Of a stretch of 64,000 nt of DNA, positions 25,345 to 34,472 are shown in pieces (position 1 is the stretch's first letter; each line of letters opens with the position of its first letter). Source of the stretch: Sphingomonas jeddahensis (lineage in GTDB: Bacteria; Pseudomonadota; Alphaproteobacteria; Sphingomonadales; Sphingomonadaceae); assembly GCF_001981525.1 (NCBI RefSeq), contig NZ_MPSB01000005.1:62001-126000 (forward strand), read 5' to 3'. Under the pieces are notes generated by a model. The model had not been told where the DNA came from. It worked only from the letters and a program-made list of their open reading frames with translations, and made no database searches. Made by a program: the position numbers and the translations under genes.

Positions 25345-28038
25345 ATGATGGCGACGGCGGTGAAACCCCAGACGGATGAACGCTACGTCTATCGCTTCGG
25401 CGGCGGCGTCTCCGATGGCGGTAGCGGGGACAAGAACCTCCTGGGCGGCAAGGGCGCGAACCTTGCCGAGATGGCGTCGATTGGCCTGCCGGTGCCGCCG
25501 GGCTTCACCATCAGCACCGCGATGTGCACGCGCTATTATGAAGAAGGCGAGGCGTTTCCGGACAGCCTGCGCCAGGAAGTGGCCGATGGCCTTGCGCATA
25601 TCGAAGCGATCACCGGCAAGAAGTTCGGCGATGCGTCCGACCCCCTGCTCGTTTCGGTCCGCTCGGGCGCGCGCGTGTCGATGCCGGGGATGATGGATAC
25701 CGTCCTCAATCTAGGCCTCAATGACGAGACGGTCGAAGGGCTCGCCAAAACGTCGAATGACGAGCGCTTCGCCTGGGACAGCTATCGCCGCTTCATCCAG
25801 ATGTATTCGGACGTGGTGCTCGGGCTCGATCACGGCGCGTTCGAGGAAGCGCTTGAGGTTGCTAAGGAAGATAATGGCTTCACGCTCGATACCGAGCTGT
25901 CGGCCGATGACTGGAAGGCGCTCGTCGCCGAGTTCAAAAAGCTGGTCCAGGAACAGCAGGGCGCTCCGTTTCCGCAGGATGTGCACGATCAGTTGTGGGG
26001 CGCGGTCGGCGCGGTGTTCGGATCGTGGCAGTCGGATCGTGCCAAGGTCTATCGCCGGCTGAACGACATTCCGGGCGGCTGGGGCACGGCCGTCAACATC
26101 CAGGCGATGGTGTTCGGCAACATGGGCGATACGTCCGCGACCGGCGTCGCCTTCACGCGCGATCCCTCGGCCGGGCACAATGCCTATTATGGCGAGTTCC
26201 TGATCAATGCGCAGGGCGAGGACGTCGTCGCCGGCATCCGCACGCCGCAATATCTCACCAAGACGGCGCGCGAAGAGGCGGGCGCCAAGCCGCTCAGCAT
26301 GGAAGAGGCCATGCCAGAGGCCTATGCCGAGCTCGCCGCCGTGTTCGACCGGCTGGAGCGGCATTACCGCGACATGCAGGACATCGAGTTCACGGTGCAA
26401 CAGGGCAAGCTCTGGATGCTCCAGACGCGCTCGGGCAAGCGCACGGCGAAGGCGGCGCTCAAGATCGCGGTCGACATGGCCGCGGAAGGGCTGATTACCC
26501 GCGACGAGGCGATCGCGCGCGTCGATCCGCAAGCGCTGGACCAGTTGCTCCACCCGACGCTCGATCCGAACGCCAAGCGCGACGTGCTGACCAAGGGGCT
26601 GCCCGCTTCCCCCGGCGCCGCATCGGGCGCGGCGGTGTTCGACGCCGACACCGCAGAGAAGATGGCGGCGGATGGCAAGTCGGTAATCTTGGTGCGCACC
26701 GAGACGTCGCCGGAGGACATCCACGGCATGCACGCGGCAAAGGGCATTCTCACGGCACGCGGCGGCATGACCAGCCACGCGGCAGTGGTAGCGCGCGGCA
26801 TGGGTCGGCCATGCGTGTCGGGCGCCGGTGCGCTCTCGATCGACAACAAGGCGAAGATCGCGCGCATCTCCGGCCGCGAGGTGCGCGAGGGTGACCTGCT
26901 CACCATCGACGGCACCACCGGCGAGGTGATGGCCGGTGAGGTCGCGACGATCCAGCCAGAGCTGGCCGGTGATTTCGGCACGCTGATGGAATGGGCCGAC
27001 GAGGTTCGCCGCCTCAAGGTGCGCGCCAATGCCGAGACGCCGCTCGACTGCCAGACGGCGCGCGATTTCGGCGCCGAAGGTGTCGGCCTGTGCCGCACCG
27101 AGCATATGTTCTTCGAGGCCGACCGCATCACCGCAGTGCGCCAGATGATCCTCGCGGAGGACGAGAAGGGGCGTCGCGCGGCGCTGGAGAAACTGCTGCC
27201 GGAACAGCGCAGCGACTTCCAGGCGATCTTCGAGGTCATGGCTGGCCTGCCAGTGACGGTGCGGCTGCTCGATCCGCCGCTGCACGAGTTCCTGCCGCAC
27301 GAGGAAGCCGAGTTCGCCGAAGTCGCCACCGCCGCCGGTGTCGACGTCGACACGCTGAAGCGCCGCGCGGGTGAGCTCCATGAGTTCAACCCGATGCTCG
27401 GGCATCGCGGCTGCCGCCTCGGCGTCACCTATCCCGAAATCTACGAGATGCAGGCGCGCGCGATCTTCGAGGCCGCGCTCGACGTGGCGGAGAAGAGCGG
27501 CGAGGCGCCGATCCCCGAGATCATGATCCCGCTGGTTGCCACCAAGCGCGAGCTGGAGCTGATGAAGGCCGTGGTCGATCGCACCGCCAAGTCGGTGTTC
27601 GAGGAGCGCGGCAAGACGGTCGAGTATCTCGTCGGCACGATGATCGAGCTGCCGCGCGCCGCGCTGCGTGCAGGCGAGATCGCCGAGGCGGGCGAGTTCT
27701 TCTCGTTCGGCACCAACGATCTGACGCAGACCACGCTTGGCGTCAGCCGCGACGACGCGGGCCGCTTCCTAGGTTCGTACGTGGAGCAGGGGATCTACGC
27801 CAAGGATCCGTTCGTCAGCATCGACGTTGACGGTGTCGGCGAACTCATCAGCCTCGCCGCCGAGCGCGGGCGGGCGACTCGATCGGGTATCAAGCTCGGC
27901 ATCTGCGGCGAACATGGCGGCGATCCGGCGTCGATCGCCTTTTGCGAAAGCGTAGGCTTGGATTACGTATCGGCGTCGCCGTACCGCGTGCCGATCGCTC
28001 GGCTTGCCGCCGCCCAGGCGGCGCTGAAGGCGAAGTAA
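25345..28038 (+). CDS. ppdK: Pyruvate, phosphate dikinase
   Basis: Interconverts pyruvate, ATP and Pi with PEP, AMP and PPi. 897 residues from the ATG at 25345, which has RBS AGGAGA. The N-terminal ATP-grasp region shows LLGGKGANLAEMASIGLPVP and FGNMGDTSATGVAFTRDPS. The swivelling domain carries the phospho-His at about residue 478 in GGMTSHAAVVARGMG. The PEP-binding TIM barrel shows GLCRTEHMFF, IPEIMIPLVA, FSFGTNDLTQTT and the catalytic Cys in LGICGEHGGDPASI. Monocistronic here. Confidence 0.97.
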   Translation: MMATAVKPQTDERYVYRFGGGVSDGGSGDKNLLGGKGANLAEMASIGLPVPPGFTISTAMCTRYYEEGEAFPDSLRQEVADGLAHIEAITGKKFGDASDPLLVSVRSGARVSMPGMMDTVLNLGLNDETVEGLAKTSNDERFAWDSYRRFIQMYSDVVLGLDHGAFEEALEVAKEDNGFTLDTELSADDWKALVAEFKKLVQEQQGAPFPQDVHDQLWGAVGAVFGSWQSDRAKVYRRLNDIPGGWGTAVNIQAMVFGNMGDTSATGVAFTRDPSAGHNAYYGEFLINAQGEDVVAGIRTPQYLTKTAREEAGAKPLSMEEAMPEAYAELAAVFDRLERHYRDMQDIEFTVQQGKLWMLQTRSGKRTAKAALKIAVDMAAEGLITRDEAIARVDPQALDQLLHPTLDPNAKRDVLTKGLPASPGAASGAAVFDADTAEKMAADGKSVILVRTETSPEDIHGMHAAKGILTARGGMTSHAAVVARGMGRPCVSGAGALSIDNKAKIARISGREVREGDLLTIDGTTGEVMAGEVATIQPELAGDFGTLMEWADEVRRLKVRANAETPLDCQTARDFGAEGVGLCRTEHMFFEADRITAVRQMILAEDEKGRRAALEKLLPEQRSDFQAIFEVMAGLPVTVRLLDPPLHEFLPHEEAEFAEVATAAGVDVDTLKRRAGELHEFNPMLGHRGCRLGVTYPEIYEMQARAIFEAALDVAEKSGEAPIPEIMIPLVATKRELELMKAVVDRTAKSVFEERGKTVEYLVGTMIELPRAALRAGEIAEAGEFFSFGTNDLTQTTLGVSRDDAGRFLGSYVEQGIYAKDPFVSIDVDGVGELISLAAERGRATRSGIKLGICGEHGGDPASIAFCESVGLDYVSASPYRVPIARLAAAQAALKAK

Positions 28039-28042
28039 GCGG

Positions 28043-28270
28043 TGGCGCTCCCCTCTCCGTCGCGGACGGGGAGGGGGAGTCGGCGTGAGAGATGCTCGCG
28101 TTATGTCGCGGCTGAATGTTTCGAGCTGCTCCAGGCGCCGCCTTCGCTCAGGGCAGAAGAAGACGCGGCCTCCGATGAAGGCCTCACCCTGAACTTGTTC
28201 AGGGTCCACCCGTCAGCGGACGCGCCGTGTTCTGCTGCACGGTGGATGCTGAAACAAGTTCAGCATGACG
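28043..28270. repeat. Non-coding region with palindromic repeats after ppdK
   Basis: No gene is seen between ppdK and the next ORF (28039-28379). A GC hairpin at about 28048-28079 (arms of CTCCCCTCTCCGTC type) follows ppdK and may help end transcription, although no T-run follows. At 28184-28270 are two palindromic words, CCTGAACTTGTTCAGG and, 40 bases later, GCTGAAACAAGTTCAGC, which together make an inverted pair. Such words are typical dispersed intergenic repeats in sphingomonads. Confidence 0.55.
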
Positions 28271-28379
28271 CTGGTTCGGTAGGGCTGTACACCCCCGCAT
28301 AGGTCTGCCGCTGATCATCTTCACAGGCTGCGCCCCGGCCTCTTGAGGCCTACGCTTCAACCGGTCTGACCGGTCAGCC

Positions 28380-28742
28380 TCACCCGTTGGTGCCAACGCG
28401 GTTCTGCCAGTCGAACCAACGCGCCCGCATCGTACCCGCGGGGCGTGCCGCCGTCTGGGCGATCGGCGCATGAGCCGCCACCGGCGCGTGCGTCGTCACA
28501 GGCGCCGCCACCGGAGCGGCCTTCGCCAGCCGCGCATTCTCGCGCTCCAGTTCTTTGATTCGCGCGTCCCGCTCCGCGAGCCGCGCGTCATAGTCCTTGC
28601 GGTTGCGGCCATGCACATCGCGTTCGTCGGCGTAGCGCTGCTTCCACTTGCGGCCACCGGGATGGCTCGCCAACCCGAACAGCCAGCCGGCGATCAGCGC
28701 CACGGCCAGCGCCAGCCATTGCGTCGGCGTCGTGAAGAGCAT
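28380..28742 (-). CDS. Small membrane protein with coiled coil (120 aa)
   Basis: A 120-residue protein with one N-terminal transmembrane segment (WLALAVALIAGWLFGLA at about 9-25). It is followed by a charged, probably coiled-coil region (about 35-72, with RLAERDARIKELERENARL) and an Ala/Pro/His-rich tail with VAAPVTTHAPVAAHAPIA repeats. The RBS AGGAGG is 7 bases before the ATG. No function recognised. It lies 70 bases beyond the tadC stop on the same strand and could be transcribed with the pilus operon. Confidence 0.7.
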   Translation of the reverse strand: MLFTTPTQWLALAVALIAGWLFGLASHPGGRKWKQRYADERDVHGRNRKDYDARLAERDARIKELERENARLAKAAPVAAPVTTHAPVAAHAPIAQTAARPAGTMRARWFDWQNRVGTNG

Positions 28743-28812
28743 CGGCGTTCCTCCTGTTACGGATGCCTAACGATGCTCTCCAGACGGCGTTCCCCGGCCG
28801 CAGATAGGGCTT

Positions 28813-29817
28813 TCAGATGTTGCCGTTGAGGAACGCGTCGCTGATCGAGCAGGCGGCGGGCCCGAGGATGACGATGAACAGCACGGGCAGGATGAACATG
28901 ATCAGCGGAATGGTCATGATCGCCGGCAATCGCGCGGCTTTCTCTTCCGCGCGCATCATGCGCTCGTTGCGGAATTCGGCGGACAGCACACGCAGCGCGC
29001 TTGCCAGCGGCGTGCCGTACTTCTCGGTCTGCACCATTGTCGTGACGATGCCCTTCACTTCGTCCAGCGCAACTCGGTTGGCGAAATTCTCGAATGCGGA
29101 GCGCCGATCGGTGAGGAATCCAAGCTCGATCGCGGTGAGCGCGAATTCGTCGCCAAGCTCGGGATAAGCCTTGCCCAATTCCTTCGCGACACGGTGAAAG
29201 GCAGCGTCCACCGTCAAGCCGGCCTCGGCGCAGATCACCAGCAAGTCGAGCGCATCGGGCAGGCCCTTGCGGATTGCATCCGACCGCTTGGTGATCTTGT
29301 TCTTGAGATAGATGTCGGGCGCTTTGTAGCTCAGGATGAACGTGCCCGCGACCAGGCCGTAGCGCTTCAGCGCGGACCATTCGGCGAACGTGTTGGTGCC
29401 ATAGACCACGAACACCATGAAACCGCCGATCACGAGCGGCAGGATCAGCCGGCCGAAGATCACGCCGACCGCCCATTCCTTCTTTCGGATACCGGCCTGA
29501 AGCAGCTTTGTCTGCGCCTCCTTAACCTGGCTGTCCTGCAGAACCTTGAGCGATTCGAGCAGCGTGCGGATCCGATCCGCATGCTCGTTCTTCTGCACCA
29601 GCTTGGCGCGTCGCTTGCTGGTGGAGGCAGTGATGCCGGCCTTCAGCTGCTCGCGCCGATCATTGAGCGCCTTGACGCGTTTGGCCATCGGATCGCGCAC
29701 GCTGAGCGCGGCATAGATGGCGACGAAAACCGCGCCCGCGGCGATCGCCGACAGGATCGTGGCGACCCACAATACATCCACGCCAAGCAACGTCGGGCCT
29801 TGTGTCGGTTCCATCAT
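28813..29817 (-). CDS. tadC: Tad pilus inner-membrane protein TadC (T2SS F family)
   Basis: Inner-membrane platform protein of the Tad/Flp pilus machine, partner of TadB. 334 residues with hydrophobic segments near the N-terminus (VDVLWVATILSAIAAGAVFV), a GspF-like cytoplasmic domain, then LPAIMTIPLIMFILPVLFIV at the C-terminus. The GspF motif LDLLVICAEAGLTVDAAFHR is clear. Its ATG overlaps the tadB stop. Last gene of the pilus set. Confidence 0.92.
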   Translation of the reverse strand: MMEPTQGPTLLGVDVLWVATILSAIAAGAVFVAIYAALSVRDPMAKRVKALNDRREQLKAGITASTSKRRAKLVQKNEHADRIRTLLESLKVLQDSQVKEAQTKLLQAGIRKKEWAVGVIFGRLILPLVIGGFMVFVVYGTNTFAEWSALKRYGLVAGTFILSYKAPDIYLKNKITKRSDAIRKGLPDALDLLVICAEAGLTVDAAFHRVAKELGKAYPELGDEFALTAIELGFLTDRRSAFENFANRVALDEVKGIVTTMVQTEKYGTPLASALRVLSAEFRNERMMRAEEKAARLPAIMTIPLIMFILPVLFIVILGPAACSISDAFLNGNI

Positions 29818-30791
29818 CAGATCTCGAAATTGACCATCTTGGCCATGATGAATGCGCCGATGCCCATCCAGATGAGCCCGCCGCCGCCAGCGACGATCAG
29901 GCGCGGATCAACGAAGAAGTTCTGCATGTACGCGCCGTTCACGAACCAGATCAGGATGAAGACGATGAACGGCAGCGCGCCGATGATCATCGCCGAAGCC
30001 TTTGATTCGGATGACATCGCCTTGATCTTCAGCTTCATCTGGCCGCGCTGGCGCAGGACGCTGGCGAGGTTTTGCAGCGTTTCGGCGAGGTTGCCGCCGG
30101 TTTCGCGCTGGATCGAGATGGTGATGACGAAGAACTGAAATTCCGCGGTCCCCAGCCGGTCTGCGGTTTCCTGCAACGCTATGTCCATCGATCGGCCGAT
30201 CTTCATCTTGTCAGCCACCGACCGGAATTCCTCGCCGACCGGGCCGGCCACTTCGCTGCCGACCACTGCCATCGTCTCGGTGATCGGAAGGCCCGAGCGC
30301 AGGCCCCGCACCAGCAGTTCGATCGCGTCCGGGAACTTCGCGTTAAAGGCCGCGACGCGCCGCTTGATGAAGAAGCCGACGATGAAGTGCGGCAGGCCGG
30401 CGCCAAGCGCCAGGCCCAGAAAAAAGGCGAGCAGCAGCGGCAGGCCGATCATCCACATCAACAGCATGGTGCCGAGGAACACCGCAATCGTGGCGCCGCC
30501 GTATTTACCGACGGTCCAGTTCTTCCCCGTCATGTTAAGCCGCTTCTGCAACTCCTCGGGGCGCGGCAGGAAGCGCATGGCGGCGGCATCCGCCTTGGTA
30601 GCGCTACGCCCGGTGATCCGGCGCATCTGCGCCTCCACCACTGCGGTCGGCGACACCGCGTGGCGCTCGCGCATCGCTGCCAGCCGCCGATTGCCGGCGC
30701 GCTGCGGCGACGGGCCGGACAGCGCGACGTACAGGAGGCCCAGCGTGATAAGCGCGCCGATCGCCAGGGTGATCACCGGTAACAGGGGCAT
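29817..30791 (-). CDS. tadB: Tad pilus inner-membrane protein TadB (T2SS F family)
   Basis: 324-residue GspF-family platform protein of the Tad/Flp pilus. An N-terminal transmembrane segment (VITLAIGALITLGLLYVAL) is followed by a central membrane pair (MLLMWMIGLPLLLAFFLGLA) and the GspF domain IELLVRGLRSGLPITETMAV. FQFFVITISIQRETGGNLAE is another family motif. It starts only 45 bases after cpaE, where cpaF would normally be expected. Confidence 0.93.
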   Translation of the reverse strand: MPLLPVITLAIGALITLGLLYVALSGPSPQRAGNRRLAAMRERHAVSPTAVVEAQMRRITGRSATKADAAAMRFLPRPEELQKRLNMTGKNWTVGKYGGATIAVFLGTMLLMWMIGLPLLLAFFLGLALGAGLPHFIVGFFIKRRVAAFNAKFPDAIELLVRGLRSGLPITETMAVVGSEVAGPVGEEFRSVADKMKIGRSMDIALQETADRLGTAEFQFFVITISIQRETGGNLAETLQNLASVLRQRGQMKLKIKAMSSESKASAMIIGALPFIVFILIWFVNGAYMQNFFVDPRLIVAGGGGLIWMGIGAFIMAKMVNFEI

Positions 30792-30835
30792 GTCGCGCTC
30801 CGTTCTCCCACTTCAGCCGTCCGCCAGGTGACGGA

Positions 30836-32122
30836 TCAGCGCTTGCCCGGCTTCTTGGGCATCAACCCTTTCAAATCCGCAAACTTCCCCATCAGCGACG
30901 TGCCGGTCAGGCCGCGACGCGCCTTGCCCTTGATCGGATCAGCGTCGCTGCTGATGAAGCACAGGCGCGTGACGAGTTCGGCGATCGGGGCGACCGTCTT
31001 CGATGTCTTGCCCACTTCGTACAGCGGCTTGCCGAGCTTTGCGGCCTGTGCCGCCAGTTTCTGATCGAACGGGACGAGGTAATCGATCTTGCGTTCGATT
31101 GATGTCTCGAAGTCCTTGCGGGAGATCTCCAGCTGCTGGCCGGGATGCACCTTGTTGGCGAGCACCAGCACCTGCGCTTCGGGCGCATGCGATCTCAGCC
31201 AAGACAGCAAGCGGATGCTGTCGCGCGCCGCCGCCAGCGTCAGTTCGGTGACGATCACCACCGTCTGCATGTCGTGAACGAGGTGCGGATGGGTGACCAG
31301 CATGCCGCGCGGCATGTCGACCACCGTCGCTTCAAATGCGGCGCGCATCTCCTCCTGCAACTGGTGGAAGGCGCCGCCGTCCGTCACGACCGGCGAGTTG
31401 ATCGGCGCTTCGGCCGACAGCACCGCCAGTTTGTCGGAGGCTCGCACCATGGCCCGTTCGATGAACAGCCCGTCGATGCGGCTTGGATTCTCGATCGCGT
31501 CGGTGAGGCCGCGCCCGGGCTCCAGATCGAGCGCAAGCGCACCCGTGCCGAAATGGACATCGAGATCGAGCAGCGCCGTCGAGCGCCGCTCCTTGTCGCT
31601 CATCAGCCAGGCGAGCGAGGTGGCAATGGTCGATGCGCCGGCGCCGCCCCGCGTGCCGATCACCGCCACCGAGCAATGCGGATGCTCGGCAACCGCTTCG
31701 ATCACCTTGGGCGTGCTGAGCAGCGCCTGCGCATGCGCAAAGGTATCGCGCACCACATCGGGGCTGAGCGGCTTGAGCAGATAATCCTGAATGCCGCTGG
31801 CGACGAGATCGCGATACAAGCGCACGTCGTTGACCTGCCCGGCGGCGATCACGATCGTGCCGGGTTCGCACACTTCGGCGAGCGAGTTGATGTCGTTGAG
31901 CGGATCGCCCGATTCGGCGAGGTCGACGAACAAAACGTGTGGCGACGCGGTGACGGAGAGTGACTGCACGGCATTGCGCAGCCCGCCGCGATTCACTTTT
32001 TCCGCCGACCAGCCCATTTCGCTGACGATCGGGCGAAGCGCCTCCGCCGTATTCTCGTCGCAGACATAAGCCACGAACGGTTCGCGGTTGGCTGCGCCCG
32101 CTGGTTTCCAGGGTGCGTTCAT
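30836..32122 (-). CDS. cpaE: Pilus assembly protein CpaE/TadZ (MinD-like ATPase)
   Basis: Polar localisation factor of the Tad pilus. 428 residues: an N-terminal receiver-like domain (about 15-130) and a C-terminal ParA/MinD-type ATPase. The deviant Walker A reads GTRGGAGASTIATSLAW, in which the usual Lys is replaced, as is common in TadZ. The switch motif LLDLDVHFGTGALALDL follows. The ATG at 32120-32122 comes one base after the cpaD stop; longer readings are low-complexity. Confidence 0.92.
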   Translation of the reverse strand: MNAPWKPAGAANREPFVAYVCDENTAEALRPIVSEMGWSAEKVNRGGLRNAVQSLSVTASPHVLFVDLAESGDPLNDINSLAEVCEPGTIVIAAGQVNDVRLYRDLVASGIQDYLLKPLSPDVVRDTFAHAQALLSTPKVIEAVAEHPHCSVAVIGTRGGAGASTIATSLAWLMSDKERRSTALLDLDVHFGTGALALDLEPGRGLTDAIENPSRIDGLFIERAMVRASDKLAVLSAEAPINSPVVTDGGAFHQLQEEMRAAFEATVVDMPRGMLVTHPHLVHDMQTVVIVTELTLAAARDSIRLLSWLRSHAPEAQVLVLANKVHPGQQLEISRKDFETSIERKIDYLVPFDQKLAAQAAKLGKPLYEVGKTSKTVAPIAELVTRLCFISSDADPIKGKARRGLTGTSLMGKFADLKGLMPKKPGKR

Positions 32123-32123
32123 G

Positions 32124-32789
32124 TCAGCGCCCCCCGCCCGAGCTGCCGCCACCGCCGCCGCCACCGCCTGCGCTCTCCGCGCGCACCGTGGTGCCACCGC
32201 CGCCGGTCGGCTCGGCCTTGCGGAAGCGGTCGATCGCCTTGGTCGCGACCGCCGGATCGGAGAAGCCGCGTGCTCCTTCGCCGCGCACCAGATCGGTCGG
32301 GTTCGCGACCATCGCGGCGAGGTTGGAATTCACCGCGCAACCCTGGTTTGACGACGTGTGCGCGTCGTAATCGGGCTGATACATGCGGCTGTGATCGGGG
32401 CAGCCCGGCACATAAGCGCGCGCCCGGCTGATCACCACGCGCGCGGTGCCCGGCGCAATTGGGGCAGGGGTGACTGGCGCCTCGTCAGACACCAGCAGGC
32501 CGAATCTTGCTGCCGCATTGGCGATATCCGCGCGGGTCGCGGCATCGCGCGATGGATCGTCGACCGCGATGCGATCGCCATAGCCGACCCGCAGCGAGCC
32601 CATCCAGGCGCCAAGCCGCTGTGCCTCGCCCGGTGCAAGCCCGTCCGGGCCGCTGCCGACGTCAAAGGCGTAATCGGCGCGAGCGACGACCGGCTGGTGG
32701 ACCGACTCGAGCCCGCGGTTCTGCGTGCCACCGCACCCGCCGATCAGCAGGGCCGGGGCAAGGCCGAGAAGGAAAGTGTGCGTGCGCAT
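32124..32789 (-). CDS. cpaD: Pilus assembly lipoprotein CpaD
   Basis: Outer-membrane lipoprotein that helps the CpaC secretin. From the ATG at 32787-32789 it has 221 residues with a lipoprotein signal, MRTHTFLLGLAPALLIGGC. The CpaD family body follows (GYGDRIAVDDPSRDAATRAD; RVVISRARAYVPGCPDHSRM). The tail is low-complexity Gly/Ser. An alternative ATG at 32813 overlaps the cpaC stop (TGATG), but it would add 8 residues ahead of the signal peptide. Confidence 0.88.
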   Translation of the reverse strand: MRTHTFLLGLAPALLIGGCGGTQNRGLESVHQPVVARADYAFDVGSGPDGLAPGEAQRLGAWMGSLRVGYGDRIAVDDPSRDAATRADIANAAARFGLLVSDEAPVTPAPIAPGTARVVISRARAYVPGCPDHSRMYQPDYDAHTSSNQGCAVNSNLAAMVANPTDLVRGEGARGFSDPAVATKAIDRFRKAEPTGGGGTTVRAESAGGGGGGGGSSGGGR

Positions 32790-32812
32790 GGTGCTGTTCC
32801 TCACCGTTGCCA

Positions 32813-34471
32813 TCAGTTGATCGAAAAGCCGGGGACGGGCGCAGCGTTCTTGCCCTTCTTCCCCTTGCGGCTCGCCTTGGCGTCCTTGCCGTCATCCTCC
32901 TTGCCGGGCAGCGGCACGGGGATTGCCGGCATGATCGGCGTCGTCGCGCCGATCGCGGGCGCGGCGGGCGGGCCTGCTTCGAGCGAGGGCTTGGGCCGGT
33001 CGCCGCCGGTGGTGCCCGACGACAGCTGGCCCATCAGGATGCGCTCCACATCGGTGGGCGACTTGTAGCCATCGGTGGGCAGCTTGATGTCGTTGCCGTT
33101 CACCGGCTGCACCAGATACGGCGTGATCACGATCACCAGCTCGGTTTCGCCGCGCTGAAAGCCGTTGGAGCGGAACAGCGCGCCCAAGATCGGAACATCG
33201 CCGACCCCCGGCGTCTTTTCGATCGAATTGTTATGGTTGTTCTGCAGCAGGCCGGCGATCATGAAGCTCTGTCCGGAACCGAGCTCCACGGTCGTCTCGG
33301 TCCGCCGCGTCGTCAGACCCGGGACCTGCGCACCGCTCACCGTCACCGCGTTCGAATAATCGAGCTGCGACACTTCGGGGCGCACCCGAAGCGAGATGCG
33401 GCCATCCGCCAGCACCGTCGGGGTATAGGCCAGGCTGACGCCATATTGCTTATACTCGACGCCTACGCCGCCAAGCCCTTGCGCGATGGGGATCGGGATT
33501 TCGCCGCCGGCGAGGAAGGTACCGGTCTCGCCCGACAACGCGGTGAGGTTCGGGTTGGCAAGGCTCGTCACCTGGCCAATCCGCTCACCCAGGTCGAGCG
33601 CGCCAGCAAGGTTTAACCCGAGCAGTTTGGTGAGAAAGCCGAGCGTCGTACGGTCTGAACCCGGCGTGATCGTCGTTCCTGCGCGCTGTACCATTCTAAT
33701 CGAAGTTGGATCGATCTGACCGTTAGGCAGATAGGTGATCGATGTGGGGTCGATCGTATAGCCTTGCACGGTGCCACCGACCCCAAGTGGGAGTCGTGGA
33801 TCAGTAGTGATGGTCCCGACCGGACGACCGCTACCGACGCCGAACTTAAATCCGCCCGTTCCGTCAATCGTTGTTAGATTCGCGCCAATGTTCTTGGCGA
33901 AGCTGCGCGTCACCTCGGCGAAGCGCACCTGCAGGTTTACCTGCAGCGGCGTCGCGGTGCGCAGGCGACTGACCACCGTCGTGCCTTCCCCGACGAAAGC
34001 CTGCACCAGTCGCTCGGCCTCCGCGCCGTCATCCGGGCTGGCAACGGTGCCGGTCAGCAGCACGATGCCGTTCAGCGTCGTCGCGGTGACGTTAGCCTCC
34101 GGCATCGCCAGCGCCAGCATCTGGCCGAGCGAATCGAAGTTGTTCCCGACCCGAACGGTGGTGGCATAGACCACCGCCCCGCTCTTCGCGGTCGCCGAGA
34201 CAGTCGTCTCGCCGGCCTTCTTGCCGAACACATACAGCTGCGTCGGCGAGCGGACCTGGACGTCGGCGATTTCCGGATTGGCCACGAACAGGTCGCTCAT
34301 CGGCCGCGACAGCGTGATCAGCTGCCCGCGATTGGTCGCGACCTGAAGCGTGCCGCCCTCGCTGCGCACCGCCGCATTCTGCGCTGGGGCGGCGGCGGGC
34401 GTGATCGTCATTGCGGCGGCGGCAAGCGCCACGGCAAGCGGCCGGCCGATCGTTGTTGAACGAAGGCGCAT
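32813..34471 (-). CDS. cpaC: Tad pilus secretin CpaC/RcpA
   Basis: Outer-membrane secretin through which the Flp pilus passes. 552 residues: signal peptide (LAVALAAAAMTITPAAAPAQ), an N-terminal pilus-specific domain (SRPMSDLFVANPEIADVQVR), a BON-like region, then the secretin core (RFAEVTRSFAKNIGANL; LTALSGETGTFLAGGEIPIP; GSGQSFMIAGLLQNN). The C-terminal tail is Lys-rich (KASRKGKKGKN). It lies directly behind cpaB, with only one base between the genes. Confidence 0.95.
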   Translation of the reverse strand: MRLRSTTIGRPLAVALAAAAMTITPAAAPAQNAAVRSEGGTLQVATNRGQLITLSRPMSDLFVANPEIADVQVRSPTQLYVFGKKAGETTVSATAKSGAVVYATTVRVGNNFDSLGQMLALAMPEANVTATTLNGIVLLTGTVASPDDGAEAERLVQAFVGEGTTVVSRLRTATPLQVNLQVRFAEVTRSFAKNIGANLTTIDGTGGFKFGVGSGRPVGTITTDPRLPLGVGGTVQGYTIDPTSITYLPNGQIDPTSIRMVQRAGTTITPGSDRTTLGFLTKLLGLNLAGALDLGERIGQVTSLANPNLTALSGETGTFLAGGEIPIPIAQGLGGVGVEYKQYGVSLAYTPTVLADGRISLRVRPEVSQLDYSNAVTVSGAQVPGLTTRRTETTVELGSGQSFMIAGLLQNNHNNSIEKTPGVGDVPILGALFRSNGFQRGETELVIVITPYLVQPVNGNDIKLPTDGYKSPTDVERILMGQLSSGTTGGDRPKPSLEAGPPAAPAIGATTPIMPAIPVPLPGKEDDGKDAKASRKGKKGKNAAPVPGFSIN

Positions 34472-34472
34472 C

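Noticed and set aside
25711-27405. Minus-strand ORF of 564 codons opposite ppdK
   Set aside because: Shadow of ppdK; rich in Arg, His and Leu with no recognisable domain.
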